From NCBI GenBank assembly GCA_016713105.1, contig JADJPS010000002.1, forward strand, positions 1-24,730: 24,730 bases of DNA, in the 5' to 3' direction. Below the pieces are notes generated by a model. That model was not told where the DNA came from. It ran no database searches and saw only the letters and a list, made by a program, of their open reading frames with translations. Shown piece after piece: positions 1-7,760 of the stretch (positions within the stretch are counted from its first letter, which is position 1; each line of letters opens with the position of its first letter). A program made the position numbers and the translations under genes. This DNA comes from Devosia sp. Its GTDB lineage: Bacteria > Pseudomonadota > Alphaproteobacteria > Rhizobiales > Devosiaceae.

Positions 1-1673
1 TGCCGACCGAGCCGCCGGCCAGCGCCAGGCATCGTTGATCCCGTCCCCTGTTCTGCCACGACCCGACCGCCGGCCTGATGGCCTGGATCCGGCGCAGCTT
101 GTCAGCCGGCAGCAGGCCGGCCTCGACTGCACTCGCGATACCGGGATTCGGCAGCGACGCGAAGGCGGCCACCTGCGCCCCGTCGCCGGTCAGCAGGTGC
201 ACATCGATGTTCATCTGCCGCAGCCGCTCGACGGCCTGGCGCGCCTCGGTCGGACCCGGTCCTCGATGACGATCTGGCCCAATAGCCGGCCGGCGCGGGC
301 CACATGGACTGCCGTTGCCGAGGAAATCGTCTTCGGGTGGCAGGTCGGTGACACCTGGTCCTCAATCCAGCCAGCCGTGCCCAGGTGGATGAGCCTCGGC
401 GTCGCCGGGCGGCGATCACGCGCCCGAGTGTGGTAAGCTGTGAAATCGGTGACTTTCGCGGGTCGAATCCCCAGCGCCGCAGCATGGGCGACGATGGCGC
501 ACAGCCGGTGCTCGGAGAGGCCTCGGCGGTCGCGCGGCGGTGAGGAGGTCGGCTGCCGCGACGCCGTCCGCCAGAATGACCCGGCTGACTTCAGGGCGCC
601 CGAAAGGTCAGGGTGCCGATCTTGTCGAGGCACCACGGTGTCGACCCGGCCAAGTCCTCGAGATGCACCGCACATGATGATGGCGCTACATCTGCGCCGC
701 CTGGCCGATACCGCCCGGGATGGCTAGAGCGTGCGCCGCCACGCCCGCAAGCGCCGGCGACGACGATCACGGCAATGGTGGGTTGATGTCGCCGGCGGTG
801 ATCCAGTGCTCGAAGGCGGCAAAGCCCAGCGCGACGTAGACGATGTAGCCGGCGAGCCGATCGGCCAGCCGCTGCACCGGCGCGCGCTAGCGCATCGGCC
901 TCCTCCACCGTCTCGAGATCTGCCCGTAGGTGGTCGCCCGGCCGATCCGCTCGGCGCGGCGGGATCTCGATGGCGCCGGACTGGTTGATGGTCCCGGCGA
1001 AGGCGAAGCGGCCCGCGACCTTCTCGACGGGCATCGACTCGCCGGTGATGCGCGATTCATCGACGAAGGAATGGCCGACCACCACCTCACCGTCGACCGG
1101 CAGGCGGGCACCGGGCGCCACCGACGATGCTGCCGATCGCCACCTCGGCGATCGCCGCCGGCTAACGCGCCCGTCGGCGCAATTGAACCTCGTCGGGCAG
1201 CAGGGCCAGCAGGTCGCGCATGGCGCGCCAGCCGCGCTCGAGCGTCAGGCCCTCGAGTGCCTCGGCGATCAGGACGAAGAAGGTGACGATCAAACGGCGA
1301 AGAAGTAGCCGGTATAGGCCGCCGCGACCACGGCGATCCCATCGACAGCTCCATCGTCGCCGCCGGCACCAGGCTATCGGATACCTCAACAAGAGCGGCC
1401 AGCCGCCGACCACGAAGACCGACGAGCCCGTACCAGGAGGAGTTGAAGTAGAGCTGTCGGCGAAACTCACGCAAGGAGTGGTCGGGCCACTGCAGCCCGA
1501 CAGCCAGCGCGCACAGGCCCGTCGGCGCGATGCCGGAACAGCTCGACCGGGCCGAAGCCGTGGTCATGGTCGTGGTCGTGGTGATGGCCGTAGCCGTAGT
1601 CGCCACGATGCGCATAGCCGTGATCGTGCGCGTGGTCGTGGTGGTCGTCGTCGGCGCCGGTCGCATCGACCAT
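1..1673 (-). pseudogene. P1B-type heavy-metal ATPase, frameshifted, 3' end beyond window
   Basis: This encodes a membrane ATPase that would export or import a transition metal. The start at 1673 has a good GGAGGAG ribosome site. The N-terminus is a His/Asp-rich tail of about 40 residues (repeats such as HHHDHDHDHG), a likely metal-binding segment. Pieces in different frames then give membrane segments, the actuator motif ITGESMPVEK (about 1020-1060), a membrane stretch reading AVIVVAGACG (about 750-780), the phosphorylation region (about 605-660) and the hinge GDGINDA (about 25-45) at the left edge. At least six frame changes and an in-frame stop separate them. The phosphorylation motif reads DKIGTLT instead of DKTGTLT. 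At the edge one missing C in a CCC run breaks GDGINDA-LALAGG. The family is clear; the metal is not. It is either a decayed gene or poor sequence. Confidence 0.85.
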
Positions 1674-1739
1674 CGCAGTTCTCCTCCGGGATCGGACTCC
1701 GGCGCCTGCGGGTCCCCGGCGACAGGATGGGGACAGGGC

Positions 1740-1774
1740 GGTGTAAATCCTGCGAGTTGTGCAGGATTTACACC
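1740..1774. promoter_or_regulatory. Perfect 14-bp inverted repeat upstream of the metal ATPase
   Basis: The arms GGTGTAAATCCTGC (1740-1753) and GCAGGATTTACACC (1761-1774) are exact reverse complements around a 7-base spacer. The repeat lies between the end of the cytochrome c' gene (1793) and the start of the ATPase gene (1673), both on the minus strand. No T-run follows on the minus strand, so an operator or transcript hairpin is more likely than an intrinsic terminator. Its CCTGC/GCAGG core recurs at 6738-6791. Confidence 0.6.
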
Positions 1775-1792
1775 AGCCTCGCGGCATTCCAA

Positions 1793-2283
1793 TCAGTTGA
1801 TCGCGGCGAACGGATCGAAGAACACGTAGCTTTCGTGGCAGGTGGTGCAGGCTGCGGCGACCTTGTCCCATTCGGCGCGGAAGCCGGCGATGTCACCGGC
1901 CTCGGAGGCCTGTCGCGCCACGGCGGCGGTATCGCGCAGCAACTGCTGGAAGGCAGGCAGATCGTCCCAGATCGCTGCTGCGCGGTGGTCTCCGCGCCGC
2001 GGCCGGCGGTGCGCCGCCAAGCAGGTTGGTTTTGCGCTGGCAACAGCAGCGCGAAGGCCTCAGGCGACTGCGCGGCGGCCTGTCCCAGATCGTAGAAGCT
2101 CGGCTGAAGTGTCCGCGCCACCCGGGCGGCTGTCGATCAGGGCCTGCAACGCGGCAAGCTGGGTCATCAGGCCGCGGCGTGCGGCGATGGTCTCGGCAAC
2201 GGACCCTGCCCCATCCTCGCGGCGACCAGACCCGTGCCGAGCACGGCCGCGAGTGCAACTGACAACATGACCTGGCGCAGCAT
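1793..2283 (-). pseudogene. Cytochrome c' (periplasmic), frameshifted
   Basis: This would be a periplasmic class II c-type cytochrome, a family that binds heme through a C-terminal CxxCH and is linked to NO binding. The start at 2283 begins a hydrophobic signal peptide (MLRQVMLSVALAAVLG). Continuing in alternating frames gives an alpha-helical body (TIAARRGLMTQLAALQ, then DLGQAAAQSPEAFALLLPAQ, then IWDDLPAFQQLLRD) and the terminal heme motif CTTCHESY, ending DPFAAIN at 1793. The total span fits the roughly 150-residue family. At least three frame changes (about 2190-2230, 2100 and 2020) break it. It lies between rirA and the metal ATPase, all on the minus strand. Assignment rests on the heme motif and helical pattern. 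Confidence 0.75.
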
Positions 2284-2476
2284 TCCCGTCTCCCGTTCGA
2301 TCGGACCGGGTCAGGTGACACCACCCGGGCGGAAAATTCCTGCACGAATGCTGCCAGTTTTTGTCCGGGCGGTGCGCAGCGGCCCGGTCGAGGCTCAGTC
2401 GTCAGATCCGCTCGCGAGTGCCTTGGCTGCCCAGGCCGTGGAGGTGCGGGCCGCGGACGACGAGCCAGCACATCGT

Positions 2477-2909
2477 TTATGCCAGCACCAGGGCGACTCC
2501 CTCAGTATCGGCCACCAGATCGGCGATCGTGTAGGACTCGAGGACCTGGGCAAAGCGCGCATCGCTTCACCGAGACGCCATCTCGTAGATGCACCTGCTG
2601 CCGAGAGGGCAGTGACCCGCACTTCTCGCGACGCACTCGGTGAGGTCGAAATCCTCTTCCGGTCACCCGCAGCACGTCCATGATCCGGATCGTGTCGGCC
2701 GGCGCACCCAGCCGTACCCCCGCCATTGCGGCCGCGCACCGTTTCCAGCAGGCCGCTGCGTCCACCGGAACCAGTATCTTGAACAGAAACATCTCGGACA
2801 CGCCGAAAGCGGTTCCGATATCGCGGATCGCGGCTGAGACCGCCAGGGGTTGGCCGCACAATAGATCAGCGCCCGCACCCGCATAGTTGCTTTGCTTGCT
2901 CAGGCGCAT
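2477..2909 (-). pseudogene. rirA: RirA-type Rrf2-family iron-responsive repressor, frameshifted
   Basis: This is an Rrf2-family winged-helix regulator. In rhizobia RirA carries an Fe-S cluster and represses iron-uptake genes when iron is sufficient. The start at 2909 gives MRLSKQSNYA. Further pieces are VRALIYCAANP, FGVSEMFLFKIL, GLLETVRGRNGG, RLGAPADTIRIMDVLRVT, then EEDFDLTEC, CPLGSRC and YTIADLVAD, ending at a TAA (2477-2479). The three cysteines are spaced C-X7-C-X5-C, as in RirA and unlike NsrR or IscR. The span of 433 bases is not divisible by three. The first break, just after NYA, is one extra G (GCGGGTGCGG for GCGGTGCGG), and at least three more follow. It sits among metal genes that RirA would plausibly control. 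Family identity is firm; whether the gene works here is not. Confidence 0.8.
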
Positions 2910-2938
2910 ACTGGACAGCTCCTGTCGGTCTCCAATCC

Positions 2939-3572
2939 CTATACGATGGGTAGAACGCTCGCAACGGCGGCCTGATAAAGCGCGGTCAGGCCCACGCCGC
3001 CGGGACTCCGCCAAAGACGCGGGCGTTGGCGTAGAAGGCGATCGCCGCGCCAGAACCAGTAGGCGGCGAGCATCGCGGTCCACGCCACGATCGTCTGGAT
3101 GATGGCAAAGCCGAGCAGGTAGCCCTGCAGCGAGTTGTTCTCGCTGCCGATGATCGACTGCGGTAGGCAAGGCCGTGCAAAGCCCGGCGGTGACGAATAT
3201 CCACTTGTGCCAGTGCCCGTTGTCGCTGCGGCCCGATGCCAGGTAGCCACCGATCAGCAGCGCGCTCAGCGGCACCATCCAGCCGGCCGGCTGCAATTGC
3301 AAGCTGCCGGCATTGAGCAGGCACCCGGCAATAGTACCGCCGACGAACCAGACTGGCAGCGACAGCCCGCCCTGGGACACGGCCGTCAGCACCCCGACGG
3401 CGAGCACGAAGGCCAGGTGGTCGACCTCGATGACCGGATGGGCCAGCCCCCGACAGCAGCCCCTCCCGAAGCCGATGGGAATCAGGCCGCCCAGCGCGTG
3501 GTGGGCCAGGGCTTCGGTGGTCAGCAGCAAGAGGGCCGGGGGCAGCCCCAGGCCCGATTTCGGTACGCGCAT
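2939..3572 (-). pseudogene. HupE/UreJ-family membrane protein, frameshifted
   Basis: HupE/UreJ proteins are small polytopic membrane proteins linked to nickel, cobalt or other metal uptake. The start at 3572 has a GGGAGGG ribosome site 4 bases upstream. It begins with a signal-like helix ending in LAHHALGG, then the family stretch GLAHPVIEVDHLAFVLAVGVLTA with its conserved His-Pro and Asp-His, several hydrophobic helices (LPVWFVGGTIAGCLLNAG; VPLSALLIGGYLASG), then, after a frame change near 3175, SENNSLQGYLLGFAIIQTIV, ending VASVLPIV. Near 3455-3480 the frame leaves and returns within about 20 bases, restoring the expected GF-REGLLSG-LAHPV. It begins about 236 bases after the ABC permease and ends 29 bases before rirA. 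The substrate cannot be told. Confidence 0.75.
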
Positions 3573-3808
3573 CGTTCCCTCCCCGATCGGCCCCCGGTCC
3601 AGGCGGCCAGCGCCCCGGCGTGGCGACGGCCCCGGTCCGCAAGTGGCGGTCCCCGCGCGCTGTCGCGGGGGTTGCCAGCACAGTGCCCTACACCGGAACG
3701 CGGCCGCCTGCACGCCGTCATCGCCGGGCTGCACGATCCGACCGGAATGGCGCCGCCACGACAACGCATGTCCGCCCTGACGCCTCGCCGCAGCGGCGAG
3801 CCGGCGTT
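3573..3808. other. Intergenic leader before the HupE-family gene
   Basis: These 236 bases contain no convincing gene. A strong hairpin with CCCCGCG (3651-3657) and CGCGGGG (3664-3670) lies about 80 bases before the HupE-family start. I looked for cobalamin-riboswitch signatures because of the metal and B12-like neighbours and did not find the conserved AGGGAA or GGAGACCTGCC blocks. It may hold a promoter for the downstream HupE-rirA genes. Confidence 0.3.
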
Positions 3809-4834
3809 TCAGCCCACCTGCGCATTGCGTCGCAGCAGCAACAGGAAGAACACCCCGCCGACCAGCCCGGTGATGATGCCGATGGGAATGTCCTGCGGCG
3901 GGATGATCATGCGGGCGAGCGTGTCGGCCAGAACGAGGAAGATCGCGCCGACCAGCGCAGACAATGGCAACACGCGCCGATAGTCGCCGCCGGCCACCAT
4001 GCGCACGATGTGCGGAATCATCAGCCCGACGAAGGAGATCACCCCGGAAAACGCCACTGCGGCGCCGGTCAGCAGGGCGCAGATCACGAACACCACCATG
4101 CGGAAGCGGGCGGCCGGAATCCCCAGCGAGGTGGCCGACTCGTCGCCCAGCGTCATGGCGTTGAAGACGCGGGCGCGCAGCAGCAGGTAGGCGCCCGAGG
4201 CCACGAGGACCGCCAGCGGAAAGACCACTTCGTCCCATTGCGCGATGCCGAGACCGCCCAGCATCAGAAGATCACCGTGTGCGCGGCGCGCGGATCGCCG
4301 AGAAGATCCCGAGGCTCCCCGCCGAGGTGATGACGAACGATACCGCGACGCCGGCCAGCACCAGTCGTCCAGCGCCAGTCGAGCGGGTGAGGCTCGCGGC
4401 CCCGACCACGACGGGTGGTCAGCAGTGCTCCGGCGAAGGCGAAGACGGGCAGCGTCGCCAGCCCCAAGATCATGCCGGTGTGCAGCAGCACGATGATCAG
4501 CGGCGCCGACCAGCGACAGGCTGGCGCCGACGATGGCGCCGAGGATCACCCGCGGCAGCCGCACTTCCCACACGATGCTGTCGCGGCCGGCCGACCAGGT
4601 CACCTCGACGCTGCCGGGCAGCAGGTGGCTGGCAATGACGCCCCAGACCACTTCGGGCGCGATGCCCACGGCGCCCATGCCGACTGCCGCGGCCATGGTG
4701 AAGACAAGCACCATGGCCAGCGCCGCGAGCAGCACCGGCATGTGGTGGACCAGCCAGTGGCGCGGGCGGCCCGCTGACATGCTGGCGGTGGGACATCGGG
4801 AGGGTTCTCCGGTCGGACGGGCCGGCCGCGGCAT
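3809..4834 (-). pseudogene. FecCD-family ABC permease, frameshifted and internally deleted
   Basis: This is the membrane subunit of an iron-siderophore, heme or cobalamin type importer (FecCD/BtuC family). The N-terminal part reads PVLLAALAMVLVFTMAAAVGMGAVGI, then WEVRLPRVILGAIVGASLSLVGA. The C-terminal part has GDESATSLGIPAARFRMV, FSGVISFVGLMIPHIVRM, LADTLARMIIPPQDIPIGI and GGVFFLLLLRRNAQVG. The two halves share a frame, but about 4265-4520 is shifted. Directly after SLSLVGA the protein resumes at PLIIVLLHTGMI, so about 25-30 residues around the family's R-N-P-L-A-D-P motif are missing. The start is uncertain: ATG 4834 (chosen) or ATG 4780. It follows the binding-protein gene by 35 bases. 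Confidence 0.75.
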
Positions 4835-4869
4835 CGCCACGCCAGGGGTGCGGGGCGATGCCGTTGCGG

Positions 4870-5811
4870 TTACTCGCGGAACGCCTCGGCCAGCCGCTTG
4901 ATGGCCTCGATATTGCGCGGGCCCGGCGTGGCTTCGACATACTCGAGCACGACGAAGCGGTCGTTGACGACGGCCGGGATGTCCTTGAAGGCCGGATTGC
5001 TTTTCATGAAGGCGATCTTCTGCTCGGCCGTGACCGAGCCGTAGTTGACGATCACCACGACATCGGGGTGGCGCTCGATGACCGGCTCCCAGCCGATCTC
5101 CAGCCAGCTCGAGGACGCATCGTCCATGATGTTGGTGCCGCCCGCCGCCTCGATCAGGGCGGTGGGGATGGCGAAGCGGCCGGCGGTGAACGGCTTGTCC
5201 TCGCCCAGATCGTAGACGAACACCCTGGGCGCGGCTGCGAGCGCCGGCAGCCCGGCGGTGTAGGCGGCGAGGTCGGCCTGGTAGCCCTCGACCAGGGCCA
5301 CGGCGCGTTCCTCGACGCCGAAGATGCGGCCGAGGTTGAGCAGGTCGTTGTACACATCGTCCATCGACGCCTTGGGCTTTTCCATGATGTGGATGCAGCT
5401 CTCGGTCAGCTCGTAGACGGCGATGCCGAACGCGGCCAGCAGGTCCGGCGTGATCTCGCCGCCGACCCGCATGCCGTAGTTCCAGCCGGCAAAGTAGAAA
5501 TCGGCATCGGCGCCGAGCAGGACTTCCTTGGTGGGATAGTCGGGCGAGAGTTCGGCCAGTTCGCCGGCGCCGGCGCGGAGCCGCTCGTCGAGCTTCACCC
5601 ACTCGGAGACGCCGGTGTAGCCGGCCATGTTGCCGCTCAGCCCGAGCGCGAACATCATCTCGGTGAGGTTGACGTCGTTGGAGACGGCGCGCTGCGGCGC
5701 GGCCGCGAAGGTCACCTCGCGGTTGCAGCTGTGTACCGTCACCGGGAAGCTCGAGGCGAGCGCCGGGGGGGCGAGGAGGGCGAAGGCAGCGATCATCGGA
5801 AGTCTCGGCAT
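4870..5811 (-). CDS. ABC transporter periplasmic binding protein (FecB/BtuF-like)
   Basis: This 313-residue periplasmic protein captures an iron complex, heme, cobalamin or similar chelate and hands it to the FecCD/FecE transporter. A signal peptide spans about residues 1-20 (MPRLPMIAAFALLAPPALAS). The mature start PVTVHSCNREVTFAAAPQRAV followed by LTEMMFALGL is typical of the two-lobed BtuF/FecB class, and the long central helix and C-terminal lobe (DVVVIVNYG; AFKDIPAVVNDRFVVLE) also fit. The ATG at 5811 has AAGGAG 6 bases upstream. It lies between the ATPase gene (18-base gap) and the permease. It is the only clearly intact gene in the left-hand metal cluster. The ligand cannot be told from sequence; the nearby rirA favours an iron compound. 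Confidence 0.88.
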   Translation of the reverse strand: MPRLPMIAAFALLAPPALASSFPVTVHSCNREVTFAAAPQRAVSNDVNLTEMMFALGLSGNMAGYTGVSEWVKLDERLRAGAGELAELSPDYPTKEVLLGADADFYFAGWNYGMRVGGEITPDLLAAFGIAVYELTESCIHIMEKPKASMDDVYNDLLNLGRIFGVEERAVALVEGYQADLAAYTAGLPALAAAPRVFVYDLGEDKPFTAGRFAIPTALIEAAGGTNIMDDASSSWLEIGWEPVIERHPDVVVIVNYGSVTAEQKIAFMKSNPAFKDIPAVVNDRFVVLEYVEATPGPRNIEAIKRLAEAFRE

Positions 5812-5829
5812 GCAGTACTCCTTGTGGGT

Positions 5830-6670
5830 CTATTCGAGATGGAAGGAAAAGCGGGGCTGGCCGGTGACCGGGTGGCGGTCGATGGCGGTGCCGACCGCGA
5901 AGGTGCGGCGGATGGCATCGGGGGTGAGGACGTCGAGCGGGGTGCCGAGCGCCGTCAGCCGGCCGTCGGCGAGGACCAGCACGCGGTCGGCATGGGCGCT
6001 GGCGAGCGCCAGGTCGTGCAGCGACACCACCACGGTCGTGGGCAGGCGCGACAGCAGGTCGAGCACTTCGAGCTGGTGGCGGATGTCGAGATGGTTGGTG
6101 GGCTCGTCGAGGATCAGCAGGTCCGGCCGCTGCACCAGGGCGCGGGCGATCATCACCCGCTGCCGCTCCCCGCCCGAGAGCGTCGACGGGTCGCGCGCCG
6201 CGAGCCGATCGAGCCCCATCAGTGCCAGCGCCTCCTCGACCTCGTCGCCGTCGGAGGCGCCGCGGCCGTTCGCATGCGGGGTGAGGCCCAGTTCGACGAT
6301 CTCGGCGACGCTGAGGCCGAAATCGGAGGCGCTTTCCTGCAGCACGGTGGCGACGCGCCGGGCGCAGTCGCGGGCCGAGAGGCTCCAGATGTCGGCGCCG
6401 TCGAGCCGGACGGCGCCGGCCACGGGCCGGTGATAGCGGTAGAGACAGCGCAGCAGGCTCGACTTGCCGGCGCCGTTGGGCCCGACAATGGCCAGCATCT
6501 CGCCCGGGGCCACGGCAAAGTCGATGTCGCGGATGATCGGCGCGCCGTGGCGCGGGCCCAAGCGAGCGCGAGACCGAGAGGCCGGCGGGCCGCGCCCCGA
6601 CGAGCCGGCCGCGTCCGGGATCCGTCGCGCCGCGCGGCATCGTCAGCGCGTCCTGGGCCGCCTCGGTCAT
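5830..6670 (-). pseudogene. ABC transporter ATP-binding protein (FecE/BtuD-like), probable single frameshift near its N-terminus
   Basis: This is the cytoplasmic ATPase of the metal-chelate importer. All motifs are present in one frame from about 6560 down: Walker A GPNGAGKSS, Q-loop VLQES, signature LSGGERQRV, Walker B LLILDEPTNHLD and switch His in SLHDLAL, ending FSFHLE. The natural start appears to be the ATG at 6670, preceded by GGGGGGA, giving MTEAAQDALTMPRG and ending LSVSR in another frame. Joining them needs removal of one C from a CCC run near 6555, giving LSVSRSLGPRHGAPIIRDIDF. If the shift is real, only a TTG at 6561 could restart translation and little of the fold would be lost. 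It may therefore be functional or a sequence error. Confidence 0.85.
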
Positions 6671-6737
6671 CCGTCTTTCCCCCCACGGACCGGCAGCCGC
6701 CTGCCGATCGCTGCACTATGGGGAGAGTGAGCCAATA

Positions 6738-6791
6738 AAACCTGCACTTATCGAGCAGGTTTTTGCATAACCTGCTTACTTTTGCAGGTTT
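6738..6791. promoter_or_regulatory. Two tandem CCTGC/GCAGG inverted repeats before the ABC operon
   Basis: The first repeat is AAACCTGC (6738-6745) with GCAGGTTT (about 6755-6762) around a 9-base spacer. The second is AACCTGC (6770-6776) with GCAGGTT (6785-6791) around an 8-base spacer. They sit in the AT-rich 143-base gap between the GFA gene and the ATP-binding gene, both on the minus strand. On the minus strand the promoter-distal hairpin is followed by TTTTATT, so it could be the intrinsic terminator of the GFA gene. The pair could equally be operators for the metal-import operon. The core matches the palindrome at 1740-1774. Confidence 0.5.
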
Positions 6792-6813
6792 CCTGCCGGA
6801 GCCGAATCGGCCT

Positions 6814-7182
6814 TCACCACAGGGTGCGGCCGTCGATCGGGGTGAGGGCGAGCGCGGTGAACAGCGCGTAGTCGTCGAGCAGCCGGGCGTTCACGGCGAA
6901 TTTCCTGTTTTCCGGAATGCCCTCGCCGCCCAGTTCCCAGTCGGGCGAGACGCCGTGCGTGGTGATGCCGCAGCAGGTGCAGAAATAGTGCTCGTTGTGG
7001 GTGTTGGGCGCATAGAGCCCGAGGTGCTCGGCCTTCACGATCCGCACCGCGTCGGGCGGATAGTAGGACCACAGTCCGCCGGTCTTGGTGCAGTAGGTGC
7101 AGGTGCACTGCGTGGCATGGGTGGGCGGCTCGGGCAGGGCGATGACGGTGCTGCCGCAATGGCAGCTGGCGAGGGTGGGCAT
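6814..7182 (-). CDS. GFA/CENP-V family zinc-binding protein
   Basis: This 122-residue protein belongs to the GFA family named after glutathione-dependent formaldehyde-activating enzyme; most members have no proven reaction. The zinc-ligand cysteines are in place: C7 and C9 (SCHCGS), C26, C28 and C31 (QCTCTYC), and C68, C70 and C71 (FCTCCG). ATG 7182 is preferred over an upstream in-frame TTG because GGAG lies 8 bases upstream and the conserved LASCHCGS follows directly. It is intact, unlike the genes downstream. It is separated from the ABC operon by the tandem palindromes, so it is probably a separate unit. Its substrate is unknown. Confidence 0.85.
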   Translation of the reverse strand: MPTLASCHCGSTVIALPEPPTHATQCTCTYCTKTGGLWSYYPPDAVRIVKAEHLGLYAPNTHNEHYFCTCCGITTHGVSPDWELGGEGIPENRKFAVNARLLDDYALFTALALTPIDGRTLW

Positions 7183-7289
7183 GGGACACAACTCCGGTGG
7201 CGATGCCCGGTTCCTGGGCGCCGGCCGCGACAGAGGCTGTCAGCAGCGAGGGGGCTTTTCCCGCGGCGGCCCCGTGCTAGGCTTTGCGC

Positions 7290-7760
7290 ATGTTCGAGGA
7301 TTTCATCGCGGCGCAGGGGCCGGTCTATGTCGAGGTGCTGCGCGAGCTGCGCGCCGGGCGCAAGCAGAGCCACTGGATGTGGTTCGTCTTCCCCCAGCTG
7401 AGGGGCCTGGGCCGGAGCCCGATGGCGGTGCAGTTCGGGCTCGCCGACCTCGAGGCGGCGCGCGCCTATCTCGCCCATCCGCTGCTCGGGGCGCGGCTGG
7501 TGGAATGCAGCCGCATCCTCGCCGGCCTCGAGGGGCTGAGCGCCAACCGCATCTTCGGCTCGCCCGACGAGGTCAAGCTGCGCGCCTCGATGACGCTGTT
7601 CGCCCAGGCGGCGCCGGTGGCGGACACTCCGTTCCGGGCGGTGCTGGCGAAGTATTTCGCCGGGGTCGAGGATCCGCTGACGCTCAAGATGCTGCGCGAG
7701 GCCGGCCCGCCGCCGGGGCGGAAGGAGGCCGCATGGACGCCGCCGCCATCGGAGCGCTGA
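7290..7760 (+). CDS. DUF1810 family protein
   Basis: This 156-residue cytoplasmic protein matches the DUF1810 family, whose biochemical role is not established. Recognisable family features are the N-terminal F-E-D-F-I-A-A-Q-G, then GRKQSHWMWFVFPQLRGLG, then YLAHPLLGARL and the C-terminal half with DEVKLRASMTLFAQAAP and FRAVLAKYFAGVEDPLTLKML. Length is usual for the family. The ATG at 7290 was chosen over a TTG six bases upstream because families start at M-F-x-D-F. It is divergent from the GFA gene and its last 28 bases overlap the start of the kinase gene, implying co-transcription and translational coupling. Confidence 0.88.
   Translation: MFEDFIAAQGPVYVEVLRELRAGRKQSHWMWFVFPQLRGLGRSPMAVQFGLADLEAARAYLAHPLLGARLVECSRILAGLEGLSANRIFGSPDEVKLRASMTLFAQAAPVADTPFRAVLAKYFAGVEDPLTLKMLREAGPPPGRKEAAWTPPPSER

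Noticed and set aside
1530..1680. Tandem repeat or CRISPR-like signal from repeated GTGGTCGTGGT
   Set aside because: It is the reverse strand of His/Asp codons (CAC/GAC) in the metal-binding tail of the ATPase; spacing is irregular and there are no spacers.
2395..2909. Universal stress protein, suggested by a piece reading MFLFKILVPVD
   Set aside because: Reconstruction over the frame changes gives an Rrf2-family protein with RirA cysteine spacing; the resemblance is to its helix FLFKIL.
3573..3808. Cobalamin riboswitch upstream of the HupE-family gene
   Set aside because: The conserved AGGGAA and GGAGACCTGCC blocks were not found; only a simple hairpin is present.
4858..6738. Long open frame antisense to the ABC binding protein and ATPase
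   Set aside because: Composition is that of a reverse-strand shadow and no domain is visible.
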